This document shows positions 13,441 through 21,246 of a stretch of DNA of 24,038 nucleotides, piece by piece. The DNA lies in contig URAP01000027.1 in the NCBI GenBank assembly GCA_900545935.1, positions 1 to 24,038 on the forward strand, given 5' to 3'. This DNA is from an uncultured Eubacteriales bacterium. GTDB taxonomy: Bacteria > Bacillota > Clostridia > Oscillospirales > CAG-272. Numbering within the stretch: the stretch's first letter is position 1; every line of letters starts with the position of its first letter. The notes under the pieces were generated by a model that was given only the letters and a program-made list of their open reading frames with translations, searched no databases and was not told the origin of the DNA. Made by a program: the position numbers and the translations under genes.

Positions 13441-14811
13441 ATGGAACTAAGTGACATCAGACGAGAGCTGCCCGTCTCGATAGAGGCGGAGCAGTCGGTC
13501 ATCGGCTCGGTGCTTATCGACCCGGACAGTCTGAATCTCGTCGCGGACAAGCTGACAGCGGAGGATTTCTCCACCGAGGATCACCGCGAGATATGGCTCG
13601 CACTGAAGGAGCTGTACCTGCAGGACAAGACCATAGACGTAGTTACCCTGATAGATATGCTCGTCCGTCGCGGGGTCTACTCCTCGAACGAGCAGGGACG
13701 TACATACATCCGCGTACTCGCTGAGATAGTCCCCTCCTCGGCTAACATAAAGGACTATGCAACTATCGTCCGCGACAAGAGCAGGCTTCGCCAGCTCATC
13801 ACCGCCTGCAACGAGATAACCGAGACGGCATACACCGCACAGGACGATGTGAGCAACATCCTCGAGCAGTCGGAGCAAAAGATATTCTCGATAGTTCAGG
13901 GCACGGGCAACAAGGATTTCGTTCACATCCGCGACGTTCTCGTCTCGGTCTACGACGGGCTGCGCGCACTGAGCGAGGACCCGGAAAGCACGAAGGGCAC
14001 GCCGACCGGCTTCGGAGACCTCGACAAGGTGCTCATCGGTCTCGGCGACTCCGACCTCGTGCTCGTCGGCGCGCGCCCCGGTATGGGTAAAACATCGTTC
14101 TGTCTTAACATAGCCGCCAACGCGGCAAAAAAGACCGGCAAAGCCGTTGCGGTATTCTCGCTCGAGATGTCCTGCGAGCAGCTCGTACAGCGTATGCTGT
14201 CAAGCGAGGGGCTCATAGAATCGGGTGCAATGCGAAGCGGTCAGCTCTCCGGCGAGGACTGGACGCGCATCGCACACGCCGCCTCAGCCCTCTCCGAATG
14301 CAATATCTACATCGACGACACCCCCGGCATCACCGTTACCGGTATGCGGGCAAAGCTCCGCAGACTGAAGCAGAAAAACCTCGGTCTCGTCGTGGTCGAC
14401 TACCTCCAGCTTATGAACTCCGACCGAAAGATAGACAACCGCGTTCAGGAGGTCTCGGATATCTCGCGTAACATGAAGCTGCTCGCAAAGGAGCTGCATG
14501 TCCCGGTCATCTGCTGCGCCCAGCTCTCGCGCGCGACAGAGTCGAGAACCGAGAAGATACCTATGCTGTCCGACCTCCGCGACTCCGGTGCGATAGAGCA
14601 GGATGCGGACATCGTAATGTTCCTCTACCGCCCCGAATACTACGAGAACGGTAAGGAATCCAAGGGCGGCGCGGTGGAGCCGAAGCTGAATGTGGCTAAT
14701 GTTATCATTGCAAAGAACCGACACGGTTCGACGGGAACGGTCGAGCTCGGCTGGTTCGGACAGTATACTAAATTTACGTCGATCTCCGATGTCGAGGAGC
14801 CCTCGACATGA
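13441..14811 (+). CDS. dnaB: Replicative DNA helicase DnaB
   Basis: A 456-residue RecA-type hexameric helicase, usual length. The N-terminal domain (10-110) begins PVSIEAEQSVIGSVL. The C-terminal ATPase has Walker A GARPGMGKTS (210-219), FSLEMS (239-244), Walker B VVVDYLQLM (317-325), CAQLSRATESR (359-369), SDLRDSGAIEQDADIVMFLYR split around 377-397, and the terminal IAKNRHGSTGTVELGW (423-438). It unwinds DNA at the replication fork and recruits primase. AAGGAAGAGG lies upstream of ATG 13441. Its stop overlaps the start of tilS (ATGA), so the two are translationally coupled. Confidence 0.96.
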   Translation: MELSDIRRELPVSIEAEQSVIGSVLIDPDSLNLVADKLTAEDFSTEDHREIWLALKELYLQDKTIDVVTLIDMLVRRGVYSSNEQGRTYIRVLAEIVPSSANIKDYATIVRDKSRLRQLITACNEITETAYTAQDDVSNILEQSEQKIFSIVQGTGNKDFVHIRDVLVSVYDGLRALSEDPESTKGTPTGFGDLDKVLIGLGDSDLVLVGARPGMGKTSFCLNIAANAAKKTGKAVAVFSLEMSCEQLVQRMLSSEGLIESGAMRSGQLSGEDWTRIAHAASALSECNIYIDDTPGITVTGMRAKLRRLKQKNLGLVVVDYLQLMNSDRKIDNRVQEVSDISRNMKLLAKELHVPVICCAQLSRATESRTEKIPMLSDLRDSGAIEQDADIVMFLYRPEYYENGKESKGGAVEPKLNVANVIIAKNRHGSTGTVELGWFGQYTKFTSISDVEEPST

Positions 14812-16826
14812 CCGCTCGGGCGAATAGCTTTCCCGAAGCGGAGCGCACGGTGCACGGCGAATGTGCGGCATGCGGCGCTGCGCCCGATAATGCAAACAGC
14901 AAGCCCGACACGCGCCGCGGCGCATCAAAAGCCGCCCCGCTGACCGAGGCGGTGCGACGCGCCGTTGACCGCTGCGGGCTGCGCGGCAAGACCCTGCTCG
15001 TGGGTTACAGCGGCGGAGGCGATTCCTCCGCGCTGCTGCATGCGCTGCATGTCTGCCGCGAGGAGTACGGGATAACCCCCGTCGCCATGCACCTCAACCA
15101 CTGCATCCGCGGTGAGGAGGCAGACAGAGACGAGCGGCACTGCAGACGCTTCTGCCGAGAGTACGGCATTGCTCTCAAGGTCTGCCGCGCCGACGTACCC
15201 GCCTATGCCCGAGCGCACAGACTCGGACTTGAGGAGGCGGCGCGCGAGCTGCGGTATGCATATCTGCGCGAGGCGGCTGAGGAATACGGCTGCAGCTGCA
15301 TCGTCACCGCCCATCACGCAAATGACGAGCTCGAAACACTGCTCTTTCGACTCTCGCGCGGCAGCGCGCTTGCGGGGCTCGGCGGCATACCCGAGTACAG
15401 CGTCTCCCGTCTCTCCGGCGGCATACCGGTGCTGCGCCCGCTGCTGCCCGTTCCGCGCTCCGAGATAGAGCGCTATATCGCCGAAAACGGCATAGAATAT
15501 GTTACCGACAGTACAAATCTCGAGCCGTGCTGCGCACGGAATGTTATCCGCTCCCGCTGCGTGCCTGCGCTCTGCGAGCTGTCGCCGCACGCGCCCGAGG
15601 CTGCATACCGTACCGCACGGCTGCTGCGCGAGGATGAGACGCTGCTCTCGGCGCTTGCCTCCCTCCCCGAGGACGGGCTGAAAAGACTGACCGAGCTGCT
15701 CGGGGAATGCCGAACGGGCACCGACGGCGAATACGGTACGGGCAAAAGCGCAACAGACACAAGCGGCGCGGCGTATAGCGGCGCGGCACAAGTCGGCATA
15801 GGCTCTGCCGAGTACCCGGAAACCGACCGCCCTCGGCATACTACCGGCGATTCGATACGGAATACCTACGATTCGATAAAGAGTACCGACCCCGCCGATA
15901 GTATCGAAAATACAGCGGCAGCCGCACACATCCGCAGCACCGACAGCATCACTGTTCCCGACCGGCTGCCCGCACCGCTGCTGCGCCGCAGGTTGCTCTC
16001 GTTCTATCGGGACTACTGCGCCCGCCGCGGAATATCCGCAGACCCCGGCAGCGACAACATAGAGGCGCTCGCGAGGCTCTGCCGCGTCGGCGCTACGCAC
16101 GAGGAGCTGAGTCTGCCCGGCGCGGTGCGCGCGACAAAGCTGCGCGGCGGGATAATGCTCTCTCCCGATATCGGGCGCGGTGCGGACAGAGCACCGAGCT
16201 CCGTCGACAGCCGGACGAGCACGACAGCCGCGAATGACGGCGATTATCCGGCGGCAGCCGGCGGCAGCGCGTCATGCGATAAGACAGACGGTAAGACATA
16301 TGGTGATACATACGGTAAGACATGCGGTAAGCCCGACGGCGGGTCCGCAGTCGAATACCCTCTGCGTCCCGGCGAAAACCGCCTGCCCGGCGGGGCAATG
16401 CTGATAGTCGTGGAGAGCGTCCCGCACGACAGTGCATCGATCTCCGAGCCGTGCGGCACGACGGGGAGCGGCACGGCAAAAATTCGTCACCCATCGGACG
16501 AAAATATTTACAATTTATCTACACACATAACCGTCGCATCTGCTAAACTTAAAGGTACATTATTCGCGAGAAAGCGACAGCCCGGAGACCGGGTGCTCGT
16601 GCGCGGCAGACACCGCACGGTGAAAAATCTGTATCAGGCGGCAGCCGTACCGCCGCAGGAGCGGCAAACGCTGCCGATGATCTGCGACGAAGACGGCATC
16701 CTTTGGATACCCGGCGCCGCAGTGCGAGACGGTGCCCAAATCGACTCCGCAGCCGCGCGCGCGGACAACGGGAGCGACGAGGTATCCCGTATTGACCTTA
16801 TATACATCGCGCCGATCGATAGTTGA
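14808..16826 (+). CDS. tilS: tRNA(Ile)-lysidine synthetase TilS with large low-complexity inserts
   Basis: TilS converts C34 of the tRNA-Ile2 anticodon to lysidine with ATP and lysine. The PP-loop SGGGDS is at 68-73, HLNHCIRGEEADRDE at 95-109, TAHHANDELETLLFRLSRGS at 167-186 and the DSTN...ARNVIRSR segment at 234-250. The C-terminal domain (565-640) shows RKRQPGDRV and ILWIPGAAV. At 672 residues it is some 200 longer than usual. The excess is an N-terminal extension (~40), an insert at about 300-385 with repeated DSI-N-T units, a second at about 457-518 with tetrapeptide repeats of the type GKTY/GKTC, and a shorter Ser/Thr/Gly stretch (540-562). These lie between folded parts, so the enzyme can still be active. 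It overlaps dnaB (ATGA) and precedes hpt. Confidence 0.9.
   Translation: MTARANSFPEAERTVHGECAACGAAPDNANSKPDTRRGASKAAPLTEAVRRAVDRCGLRGKTLLVGYSGGGDSSALLHALHVCREEYGITPVAMHLNHCIRGEEADRDERHCRRFCREYGIALKVCRADVPAYARAHRLGLEEAARELRYAYLREAAEEYGCSCIVTAHHANDELETLLFRLSRGSALAGLGGIPEYSVSRLSGGIPVLRPLLPVPRSEIERYIAENGIEYVTDSTNLEPCCARNVIRSRCVPALCELSPHAPEAAYRTARLLREDETLLSALASLPEDGLKRLTELLGECRTGTDGEYGTGKSATDTSGAAYSGAAQVGIGSAEYPETDRPRHTTGDSIRNTYDSIKSTDPADSIENTAAAAHIRSTDSITVPDRLPAPLLRRRLLSFYRDYCARRGISADPGSDNIEALARLCRVGATHEELSLPGAVRATKLRGGIMLSPDIGRGADRAPSSVDSRTSTTAANDGDYPAAAGGSASCDKTDGKTYGDTYGKTCGKPDGGSAVEYPLRPGENRLPGGAMLIVVESVPHDSASISEPCGTTGSGTAKIRHPSDENIYNLSTHITVASAKLKGTLFARKRQPGDRVLVRGRHRTVKNLYQAAAVPPQERQTLPMICDEDGILWIPGAAVRDGAQIDSAAARADNGSDEVSRIDLIYIAPIDS
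16276..16335 (+). repeat. 12-bp tandem repeat inside tilS
   Basis: Five 12-bp units, two of them exactly ACGGTAAGACAT, encode tetrapeptides of the form G-K-T-Y/C/D. The reading frame is kept. This is consistent with recent in-frame slippage growth of the second low-complexity insert. Confidence 0.7.
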
Positions 16827-16850
16827 CGGCGCATCGGCACAAATTATCTT
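16823..16850 (+). promoter_or_regulatory. Weak promoter candidate before hpt
   Basis: TTGACG, a 16-nt spacer and TATCTT overlap the tilS stop codon. The AT-rich leader 16841-16880 contrasts with its GC-rich surroundings. It may give hpt-ftsH extra transcription independent of dnaB-tilS. Confidence 0.3.
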
Positions 16851-16905
16851 TAAATTATCATTAAATCAATATCAGCATGCCTTAAGGCGAAAGGAAAAGC
16901 ATACA

Positions 16906-17463
16906 ATGTCTCAGATAAACAAGGACATCGAAAGAATTCTCGTCTCCGAGGGGGAGATCAACGAAATAGTCCGCCGCATTGCCGCCGAGATCGACCGCGA
17001 CTATGCGGGCGACGATTCAAAGCTCGTGCTGCTCTGCATTCTCAAGGGCTCGGTCGTCTTTATGGGCGAGCTGATGAAGCGCATATCGCTGCCGGTGGAG
17101 ATAGACTTTATGAAGGTCTCGTCCTACTGCGGAGGCACGTCGACCTCCGGACGCGTTAACATTATCCTCGATATTCACCGCGCCGATCTTTCAAACTGCA
17201 ATATCCTCATCGTCGAGGACATCATCGACAGCGGACGCACCCTCTCCTACCTCTCGGAATATCTGCGCCTGAAGGGGGCAAAATCGGTCCGCACCTGCAC
17301 TCTGCTCGACAAGCCCGACCGCCGCGAGGTCGAATTCGAGCCGGACTACATCGGCAAGGTCATTCCGGACGAGTTCGTCGTCGGCTACGGTCTCGACTAC
17401 GACGAGGCGTACCGCGCGCTGCCGTATGTCGGCGTTCTGCGCCGCAGCGTTTACGAAAAATAA
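16906..17463 (+). CDS. hpt: Hypoxanthine phosphoribosyltransferase
   Basis: A 185-residue type I phosphoribosyltransferase that makes IMP/GMP from hypoxanthine/guanine and PRPP. The PRPP loop is LIVEDIIDSGRTL (101-113). LCILKGSVVFMGEL (43-56), the flexible-loop SSYCGGTSTSG (72-82) and the purine-binding tail LLDKPDRR and FVVGYGLDYDEAYR (133-170) are all present. ATG 16906 follows AAAGGA; the open frame further upstream overlaps the end of tilS and has no ribosome binding site. The tilS-hpt-ftsH order is conserved in Firmicutes. Confidence 0.95.
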   Translation: MSQINKDIERILVSEGEINEIVRRIAAEIDRDYAGDDSKLVLLCILKGSVVFMGELMKRISLPVEIDFMKVSSYCGGTSTSGRVNIILDIHRADLSNCNILIVEDIIDSGRTLSYLSEYLRLKGAKSVRTCTLLDKPDRREVEFEPDYIGKVIPDEFVVGYGLDYDEAYRALPYVGVLRRSVYEK

Positions 17464-17547
17464 TATGCAGACAGACAAAAATTCGCCGAGGCTCAATAAT
17501 TACGCCGTATTCCGGTCAAACTATCGGTATGATACTTTGGAGGCAAC

Positions 17548-19857
17548 ATGAAAAAGAATAGATTCTCCTCATTCTTGTTTTGGATACTTCTTATGGGAGT
17601 TATCATAATCTCCGCCTCGTTCATGCTCCGCGACACGAGCTCCGAACGGCTCAAGTACAGTCAGGTCGTCGACCTCTTCAAGGGCGAGCAGGTCAAGAGC
17701 TTCGTTCTCGACGAGAGCAATCAGCTCAAGATGGAGCTTCAGGACGGGAGCACCGTCAGCTACAAGCTCCGCTCCTTCGAGCAGTTCTACCTTGACCTGA
17801 GCGATACGGTCAATGAGCAGAAGGAGAGCGGCATTATCACAGACTACGATATGCCCGCCCCCGTTGATATACCGTGGTGGGTCAGCCTGCTGCCCTATCT
17901 GATAATGATAGGTCTGTTCATAGCGCTGTGGATATTTATGATGAATCAGGCGAACGGCAGGGGCGGAAAGATAGGCTCCTTCGGCAAGTCGCACGCCAAG
18001 ACCTACGATGCGGATAAAAAGCGCGTCACCTTCGCCGACGTTGCGGGCGCAGACGAGGAAAAGGAGGAGCTGGTCGAGATAGTTCAGTTCCTCAAGGATC
18101 CCGCTCATTTCAGCCGCCTCGGCGCAAAGATACCGCACGGTGTACTGCTCGTCGGCCCTCCCGGCACAGGTAAGACCCTGCTCGCAAAGGCGGTAGCGGG
18201 AGAGGCAGGCGTTCCCTTCTTCTCCATCTCCGGCTCGGACTTCGTTGAGATGTACGTCGGTGTCGGCGCGTCCCGTGTCCGTGACCTGTTCGCAAATGCC
18301 AAAAAGCATCCCGCAGCGATCATATTCATCGACGAGATCGATGCGGTCGGACGTCACCGCGGCGCGGGTCTCGGCGGCGGTCACGACGAGCGCGAGCAGA
18401 CGCTTAACCAGCTGCTCGTAGAAATGGACGGCTTCGACGGCTCGGACGGCGTTATCGTTATCGCCGCCACCAACCGTCCCGACATCCTCGACCCCGCTCT
18501 GCTCCGTCCCGGACGCTTCGACCGTCAGGTCACCGTCAACTATCCCGACATCAAGGGCAGAGAGGCTATTCTGCGCGTCCATTCCAAGGGCAAGCCCTTT
18601 GAGGGCGATGTGGATCTCTCGGTCATTGCACGCAGCACCACCGGCTTTACCGGCGCGGACCTCGCAAATCTGCTAAATGAGGCGGCACTCCTTGCGGCTC
18701 GCCGCGGAAAGTCACTCATCGGTATGAACGATATCGAGGACGCTATGATAAAGGTCGTGGTCGGAACTCCGAAGAAGAGCTCGGTCATCAGCGAAAAGGA
18801 GCGCAAGCTCACCGCATATCACGAGGCGGGTCACGCGATAGTCGGACACATTCTTCAGCCCGATATCCCCGTTCATCAGATATCCATCATTCCGGGCAAT
18901 AAGGGCACCGGCGGCTATACAATGTCTATCCCGACAGAGGACCGCTCCTACATGACCGTCTCGCAGATGAAGGCATCTATCGCCGGTCTGCTCGGCGGAC
19001 GTATGGCGGAAAAGCTCATCCTCGACGATGTATCCACCGGAGCCTCAAACGACATTCAGCGCGCAACGAATATCGCCCGCAATATGGTCACAAAATACGG
19101 CATGAGCGCCGAGCTCGGACCTATCGTTTTCGGCAGCGAGCACTCGGACGACGAGGTGTTCCTCGGCAGAGATTTCTCCTCCGGGCGCAACTATTCCGAG
19201 CAGACGGCAGCTAAGATCGACTCCGAGATCTACCGCATAATCGAGGCTGAGTACAATCGCGCAGAGCGCATCCTGACCGAAAAGATGGATAAGCTCCACT
19301 TCATTGCCGAGTTCCTTATCAAGAACGAGATAATGGACGAGGGTCAGTTCAAGGCGGCTATGGAAACCGACTCTACCATGGAGCAGCTCGAGGAGATGAA
19401 GAGCGAGCAGCGCCGCCGCAGCGAGCGCGAAAACGCCGAGCAGGCTAAGCGCGATGAGGAAGATCGCCGCCGCCGCGAGCAGGAGCAGAAGGTGCGCGAG
19501 CGCGAGGAGGATGCTCGTATCAAGGCTATGCGTGAGGCGGGCTTTTATGTGTTCCCCGCCCGTCCTTTCCCTGACGAGAGCAGCGACGATCGGGATGACC
19601 CGGGCAACGACACAGGCACGGACGCTTCGGACAGCCGGGACAAGACCGACTTGAATGATACGACCGACACGAATGATGCAGCCGGCTCCGATGCAAGCTC
19701 CGATAATACCGATAACGCAGACTCGGACAGCAGCAAGCCCGATGCACACGATAGCTCGAACGGCTCGGATAGCTCGAACGGCTCGGATAGCTCGGATGCT
19801 TCGGATTCCGAAAACAGCTCGAACGACTCCGATGATTCGGATAATGACCGGGCATAA
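17548..19857 (+). CDS. ftsH: ATP-dependent zinc metalloprotease FtsH with long acidic tail
   Basis: A 769-residue membrane-anchored AAA protease that degrades unstable or misassembled membrane and soluble proteins. TM1 is at 9-26, an extracytoplasmic domain at 27-108 and TM2 at 110-132. Walker A GPPGTGKT is at 203-210, Walker B IIFIDEID at 258-265, the second region of homology ATNRPDILDPALLRPGRFDR at 307-326, and the zinc motif HEAGH at 425-429 with the third ligand probably Asp502. A coiled-coil-like charged stretch (610-660) is followed by a roughly 95-residue Asp/Ser/Asn-rich tail (675-769) with DSSNGS repeats; typical FtsH is about 600-680 residues. GGAGG precedes ATG 17548. A terminator follows at 19926. 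Confidence 0.95.
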   Translation: MKKNRFSSFLFWILLMGVIIISASFMLRDTSSERLKYSQVVDLFKGEQVKSFVLDESNQLKMELQDGSTVSYKLRSFEQFYLDLSDTVNEQKESGIITDYDMPAPVDIPWWVSLLPYLIMIGLFIALWIFMMNQANGRGGKIGSFGKSHAKTYDADKKRVTFADVAGADEEKEELVEIVQFLKDPAHFSRLGAKIPHGVLLVGPPGTGKTLLAKAVAGEAGVPFFSISGSDFVEMYVGVGASRVRDLFANAKKHPAAIIFIDEIDAVGRHRGAGLGGGHDEREQTLNQLLVEMDGFDGSDGVIVIAATNRPDILDPALLRPGRFDRQVTVNYPDIKGREAILRVHSKGKPFEGDVDLSVIARSTTGFTGADLANLLNEAALLAARRGKSLIGMNDIEDAMIKVVVGTPKKSSVISEKERKLTAYHEAGHAIVGHILQPDIPVHQISIIPGNKGTGGYTMSIPTEDRSYMTVSQMKASIAGLLGGRMAEKLILDDVSTGASNDIQRATNIARNMVTKYGMSAELGPIVFGSEHSDDEVFLGRDFSSGRNYSEQTAAKIDSEIYRIIEAEYNRAERILTEKMDKLHFIAEFLIKNEIMDEGQFKAAMETDSTMEQLEEMKSEQRRRSERENAEQAKRDEEDRRRREQEQKVREREEDARIKAMREAGFYVFPARPFPDESSDDRDDPGNDTGTDASDSRDKTDLNDTTDTNDAAGSDASSDNTDNADSDSSKPDAHDSSNGSDSSNGSDSSDASDSENSSNDSDDSDNDRA
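19750..19794 (+). repeat. 18-bp tandem repeat in the ftsH tail
   Basis: The unit GATAGCTCGAACGGCTCG occurs twice exactly, plus a half copy, coding DSSNGS. It keeps the frame and lies in the acidic tail, suggesting slippage-driven length variation. Confidence 0.8.
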
Positions 19858-19925
19858 CCTCGGAATATCCCGCCGCTCACACGTAATTGCTCTGCTTTAA
19901 TAATACGTCGGCTCTGCATGACGTT

Positions 19926-19966
19926 AAAACGGACACGGCTCTTCGGCTGTGTCCGTTTTGTGTTTT
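19926..19966 (+). terminator. Rho-independent terminator of ftsH
   Basis: AAAACGGACAC (19926-19936) pairs with GTGTCCGTTTT (19949-19959), with a TTCG-containing loop, followed by GTGTTTT. It ends the long housekeeping transcript 70 nt after the ftsH stop. Confidence 0.85.
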
Positions 19967-20045
19967 ACTCGGGCATTCTGCGTACTGCACCTTTATGGGT
20001 ACATATTATTCGAGCTGTCTCGGCAAAACAGAACAAAGGGCAAAG

Positions 20046-20094
20046 ACAATACCCTCGACGAGAGTTCTCTTATGATTCTCGTCGGGGGTATTGT
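20046..20094 (-). terminator. Terminator hairpin of the XRE gene
   Basis: An 18-bp stem with a single G-U-compatible mismatch (ACAATACCCTCGACGAGA / TCTCGTCGGGGGTATTGT) lies about 40 nt beyond the minus-strand XRE stop. The minus strand continues CTTTGCCCTTTG, a weak U-rich tract. Confidence 0.6.
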
Positions 20095-20133
20095 TCAAAT
20101 AATATCCGGTTCATAATAACTGCGATACTGCAA

Positions 20134-20451
20134 TCATCCGTCCCTTGCCAATCTGCGAATATTGCCGATAATAAGCATAAGATCATCATCGCTCAGCTTC
20201 TTCAGCTCCTTGATCGCCGTCTGCAGCAATGCAGGATTGTCAATTGATGTATCAAAAAACTGACTCGGCGTTATACCGAAATAATTGCATATCTCCAAAA
20301 ATTCTGTCAGCGGCGGGAGCGACTTGCCCGATGAAATGTTATAAACATAACTCCTGCTATGACCGAGGTCATAGCCCATCTGATATTCCGAGACGCCCTT
20401 TTGCAAACGAAGCTGCGTGATTCTATTCCTTATAAAGTTTGCATCAATCAT
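20134..20451 (-). CDS. XRE-family helix-turn-helix regulator
   Basis: The start is ATG 20449-20451, with GGGAGGT 7 nt upstream; an upstream in-frame Met is less likely. The 105-residue product has an HTH_3 domain (about 6-67) with the helices around GVSEYQMGYDLGHSRSYVYN and a PPLTEFLEICNYFGITPSQFF tail typical of this class. A short helical C-terminus (70-105) reads LKKLSDDDLMLIIGNIRRLA. It likely represses its own gene and the divergent SLOG-like gene through the paired CGTAT-N3-ATACG sites between them. Base composition is more AT-rich than the housekeeping genes. No toxin partner is apparent. Confidence 0.85.
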   Translation of the reverse strand: MIDANFIRNRITQLRLQKGVSEYQMGYDLGHSRSYVYNISSGKSLPPLTEFLEICNYFGITPSQFFDTSIDNPALLQTAIKELKKLSDDDLMLIIGNIRRLARDG

Positions 20452-20460
20452 TCGGCTCAC

Positions 20461-20499
20461 CTCCCGAGTTCTTGCTATATTGTAAAACAAAATCGGGAG
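20461..20499 (-). promoter_or_regulatory. Leader hairpin sequestering the XRE ribosome binding site
   Basis: On the minus strand CTCCCGA (20493-20499) pairs with TCGGGAG (20461-20467), the latter being part of the Shine-Dalgarno sequence GGGAGG of the XRE gene. The loop is 25 nt and AT-rich. If the hairpin forms, translation initiation would be reduced. Confidence 0.45.
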
Positions 20500-20507
20500 T
20501 CATTATT

Positions 20508-20552
20508 CGTATATTATACGCTATTGTTTTCAAAATATTCGTATTACATACG
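20508..20552. promoter_or_regulatory. Paired operators between XRE and SLOG-like genes
   Basis: CGTAT-ATT-ATACG at 20508-20520 and CGTAT-TAC-ATACG at 20540-20552, each preceded by ATT, are 32 bp apart centre to centre, about three helical turns. The first overlaps a TATAAT (minus strand, 20513-20518); the second abuts the -35 region of the plus promoter. They are likely sites for the XRE protein. Confidence 0.6.
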
Positions 20553-20570
20553 CATATAACCATTGAAATA

Positions 20571-20579
20571 TGTTATAAT
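20571..20579 (+). promoter_or_regulatory. Extended -10 promoter of the SLOG-like gene
   Basis: TGTTATAAT is a consensus extended -10 (TGnTATAAT). The -35 position (around CGCATA, 20551) is weak, as extended -10 promoters allow, and overlaps the end of the second operator. Confidence 0.55.
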
Positions 20580-20649
20580 TACAATATAAAATGAGATTTA
20601 GCTTAAATATGCGTCATAAAACAAATATTTTTGAATATGAGGTGGTTTA

Positions 20650-21090
20650 ATGACCTGCTGCTTTTTCGGACACAGCATCTGCCCGTTAGATATACGACCG
20701 AAAATTAAGGTGCAGATAGAGAAAATGCTGACAGAATCTGAAAAAGTCACATTCTATATAGGCAATCACGGACAATTCGATAGTATGGTTCGCGGAATAA
20801 TGAAAGAATTGCTGTCTGAGGGGAAAAAGGTCAATTATTCGGTGGTCCTTGCGTACATTCCGGGGCATAAATACGAATTTGATACACCGGACCTATATAC
20901 AGATACAATTTATCCAGACGGACTTGAGGATGCTCCTCCGAAATTTGCCGTATGCAAACGAAACGATTGGATGATAGATAATTCGGATGCTGTTATATGC
21001 TATGTAGTAAATAATTTCGGCGGAGCGTACACATACACTGAAAAAGCAAGGCGAAAAGGAAAACGAATCATTAATATCGCAGATGAATAA
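20650..21090 (+). CDS. SLOG/DprA-LOG-fold-like protein
   Basis: A 146-residue protein starting 5 nt after GAGGTGG. Its N-terminal strand CCFFGHS (3-9), the GNHGQFDSM loop (38-46) and the late segment NDWMIDNSDAVICYVV...GGAYTYTEKA (105-133) match the pattern of SLOG (SMF/DprA-LOG) Rossmann-like proteins: an FxGHR-like start, a Gly-x-x-Gly-x-D loop, a WMxDxSD strand and a GG-[TA] helix. In these families such loops bind nucleotides or nucleotide sugars; members include LOG hydrolases and sensor domains in conflict systems. The usual Arg after GH is Ser here. It is AT-rich, divergent from the XRE gene, and shows no membrane segment. Fold assignment is by pattern; activity is unknown. Confidence 0.65.
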   Translation: MTCCFFGHSICPLDIRPKIKVQIEKMLTESEKVTFYIGNHGQFDSMVRGIMKELLSEGKKVNYSVVLAYIPGHKYEFDTPDLYTDTIYPDGLEDAPPKFAVCKRNDWMIDNSDAVICYVVNNFGGAYTYTEKARRKGKRIINIADE

Positions 21091-21161
21091 ACGAACCGTT
21101 CTTCCGCTTGCAACCGCACTGCGCATATTTGCATCACACATCACCTCCGCGCGAAAAAAAG

Positions 21162-21190
21162 TTGACTTTACATTGCAAAAAGACTATAAT
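21162..21190 (+). promoter_or_regulatory. Sigma-A promoter of the DUF1599-like gene
   Basis: TTGACT, a 17-nt spacer and consensus TATAAT; the start codon is 57 nt downstream of the -10. Confidence 0.85.
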
Positions 21191-21246
21191 AGTAGTTGTA
21201 TGTACACATCGCACAGGCGAAATAATCAAACCGAAAGAGGAACGTC

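Noticed and set aside
15473..15799. Possible frameshift in tilS near the first insert
   Set aside because: The plus frame stays open through both inserts and resumes the C-terminal TilS motifs in the same frame, so no frameshift is needed.
14925..16100. 391-codon minus-strand frame opposite tilS
   Set aside because: The plus frame carries all TilS motifs; the minus frame has no recognisable domain and no ribosome binding site.
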